In this document: positions 61,088 through 64,000 of the stretch, piece by piece | How positions within the stretch are numbered: position 1 is the first letter of the stretch | How the letters are laid out: each line of letters starts with the position of its first letter | Source of the DNA: Hymenobacter negativus | GTDB taxonomy: Bacteria; Bacteroidota; Bacteroidia; Cytophagales; Hymenobacteraceae | Reading direction: 5' to 3' | Assembly (NCBI RefSeq): GCF_017571495.1 | Contig: NZ_JAGETZ010000009.1 | Location: 62,001 to 126,000, forward strand | DNA length: 64,000 bases | Translations under genes and position numbers: made by a program | The notes under the pieces: generated by a model | Seen by the model: only the letters and a program-made list of their open reading frames with translations | Told to the model about the DNA's origin: nothing | Database searches by the model: none

Positions 61088-61117
61088 AAAAAGCCCGCTC
61101 CATAGAGCGGGCTTTTT
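61088..61117. terminator. Bidirectional terminator between convergent genes
   Basis: AAAAAGCCCGCTC and GAGCGGGCTTTTT pair perfectly around CATA; A5 and T5 flank both ends. It serves the 60682 gene and, probably, gltA. Confidence 0.88.
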
Positions 61118-61204
61118 GTTTTACCAGCCTTTAGATAGTTTTCAGTGCTGGTCAACCGGCTTCGTTCATTTGAAACCTGACAACGAGCAACTGACAACTA
61201 AAAA

Positions 61205-62494
<1,290 letters not shown>

Positions 62495-62699
62495 GGGCGG
62501 GAGGAGTGTTAGGGGAATAGAGTGCGAAACTAAGGCATAAGCCCTAAGCCGGGAAATTTTTACGCGGTATTGGACCAGGTCAAGACAATCGAATGCACCG
62601 TGAGGTTTTATAAAATAGCCCTAAAAACCGATTTCAGGCCTTTTGGCAACGTTTGCGTCGATTTCAGCCAATCGCCAAGAGAAGACATGCGGACCCTGA

Positions 62700-64000
62700 T
62701 TATTTACCGATGCAGAACTGGGTAAAAATGCTGGTGAGGAGGTCTTCGGAGGAAATTTCGCCGGTTATCTCCCCCAGTGCCGCTAAGGCATGGCGCAAGT
62801 CGGCCGCCAGCAGCTCGGTGCCAAAGCCGGTATCAAGGCCTGCCTGCACGGCGGCCAGATGGGAAGCGGCCGTTTCGAGGGCGCGGGCGTGGCGGACATT
62901 GGTGACGATGGTGGCGGAATCAGTGTTTTCGAGCGCCGAACCGCGCACTTGGGTAAGCAAAGCGGTCTGCAATGCTTCAAGTCCCTGGTTTTGGCCGGCA
63001 GCTAGCAATACCAATGGGACCTGAACCGCCGGAAATTTCTGGTCAGCCTGGAATTTGGCTGCAAAAGCGGCCTGCGCTTCGGGCGTAGCCAGGTCGGTTT
63101 TATTGCCTACCGCAATGACGGGGAGTTCCAGCCCTGCCGTTAGCTCCTGAATTTCCGACTCTACCTCGGCCGGACCCATCTCCGTCAAATCGAACAGATA
63201 TAACAATAGAGCGGCTTGGCTGACACGCTGCCGGGTGCGACGCACCCCAATGGCTTCCACTTCATCGGCGGGGTTATCGCGCAGGCCGGCCGTGTCCACG
63301 AAGCGAAAGCGTAGGCCATCAATACTCACTTCATCCTCAATAAAATCGCGGGTCGTACCGGGAATAGCGGATACAATGGCGCGCTCCTCGCGGAGTAAAG
63401 CGTTGAGCAGCGTGGATTTGCCAGCATTGGGCTGTCCGGCGATGACGGTGGTGATGCCGTTTTTGATGACATTCCCCAACTCGAAAGAGCGGAGCAAGCC
63501 GAGCACCACGCCGCGCACTTCGGCCAGCAACAATGCTAGGCCGGTGCGGTCGGCAAATTCTACATCTTCTTCGCCAAAATCCAGTTCCAGTTCCAGCAAG
63601 GCAGCAAACTTGATGAGGCGGGCCCGTAGGTCGCGCAATTCCTGCGAGAAGCCGCCGCGTAGCTGATTCAGGGCCACGCGGTGGCTCAGGGCAGAGTCGG
63701 CGGCAATGAGGTCGGCGATGGCTTCGGCCTGGGCCAGGTCCATGGCCCCGTTGAGGAAGGCGCGTTTGGTGAATTCGCCGGCTTCAGCGAGGCGGGCGCC
63801 GTGGCGCAGGAGCAGGGCCAGTACCTGTCGCACCACATAGTCGGAGCCGTGGCAGCTGATTTCGACTGCATCTTCGCGGGTGAAAGACTTCGGGGAGCGG
63901 TAGAGCGCAGCCACTACTTCGTCCAGAATTTCACCGTTGTTAGGGTCGCGCAGGGCGCCGTAGTGCAGGGTGTGGCCGGCAGCATTGGCAAAGCTTTTCT
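62700..64000 (-). CDS. mnmE: tRNA modification GTPase MnmE (5' end beyond window)
   Basis: The gene runs off the right edge. The visible part includes the end of the N-terminal formyl-THF-binding domain (LDEVVAALYRSPKSFTREDAVEISCHG), a helical domain, the G domain with GQPNAGKSTLLNALL, GTTRDFIEDE (G2), DTAGLRDN (G3) and NKTD (G4), and the C-terminal FCIGK that supplies the catalytic Cys-containing motif. With MnmG it modifies U34 of tRNAs. An internal ATG at 63914 is not the true start, because coding similarity continues to the window edge. Confidence 0.95.
   Translation of the reverse strand, partial: KSFANAAGHTLHYGALRDPNNGEILDEVVAALYRSPKSFTREDAVEISCHGSDYVVRQVLALLLRHGARLAEAGEFTKRAFLNGAMDLAQAEAIADLIAADSALSHRVALNQLRGGFSQELRDLRARLIKFAALLELELDFGEEDVEFADRTGLALLLAEVRGVVLGLLRSFELGNVIKNGITTVIAGQPNAGKSTLLNALLREERAIVSAIPGTTRDFIEDEVSIDGLRFRFVDTAGLRDNPADEVEAIGVRRTRQRVSQAALLLYLFDLTEMGPAEVESEIQELTAGLELPVIAVGNKTDLATPEAQAAFAAKFQADQKFPAVQVPLVLLAAGQNQGLEALQTALLTQVRGSALENTDSATIVTNVRHARALETAASHLAAVQAGLDTGFGTELLAADLRHALAALGEITGEISSEDLLTSIFTQFCIGK

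Overview
The window looks like chromosomal DNA of a Hymenobacter-like member of the Bacteroidota. It is GC-rich overall. It encodes type IX secretion (T9SS) cargo with C-terminal sorting domains, has promoters of the TTTG / TAnnTTTG type, and shows almost no Shine-Dalgarno sequences. It also holds a PorE-like OmpA protein, an IcmF-type fused acyl-CoA mutase, and surface proteins built from repeated Ig-like domains. The genus is inferred from style and gene content, not from a marker gene search.

Layout. 1-4.4 kb: a secreted reprolysin-like metalloprotease, cut by the left edge. 4.4-10 kb: housekeeping genes on the minus strand (Kup potassium uptake, a membrane protein, an FKBP isomerase, the RluE pseudouridine synthase), interrupted by a decayed ABC-transporter/M1-peptidase operon. 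10-13.4 kb: a hypothetical gene, then a membrane protein, histidine kinase and LuxR-type regulator. This block lies between two copies of a 37-38 bp palindrome. 13.7-23.3 kb: three tandem phage-tail-collar proteins, a formyltransferase-fold enzyme and a 2174-residue repeat-rich T9SS surface protein, possibly one surface system. 23.4-36.2 kb: assorted single genes (OmpA, phytase-like lipoprotein, polysaccharide deacetylase, aldo/keto reductase, class III cyclase, acyl-CoA synthetase, MFS transporter, phosphodiester-glycosidase-like lipoprotein, EthD protein, sulfatase-modifying-factor-like protein).

36.2-47.3 kb is the accessory region. Small, mostly unknown genes lie almost all on the minus strand and are separated by at least nine copies of a GC-rich hairpin repeat. 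The part from 39.1 to 47.3 kb lies between two direct copies (173 bp, 4 mismatches) of the 3' end of the mutase gene icmF. It carries a PD-(D/E)XK nuclease and an AT-rich Hachiman-type defence pair: hamA is intact and hamB is split by a single frameshift. This is the most interesting part of the window.

47.3-64 kb: core genes resume. They are icmF, a small group of unknown immunity-like genes (50.8-52.2 kb), a GlcG/HbpS protein, a membrane protein, lepA, a DUF805 protein, folD, queE, a PorE-like OmpA protein, a small exported protein, gltA, and mnmE, which is cut by the right edge. No rRNA, tRNA, CRISPR array, transposase or integrase was seen.
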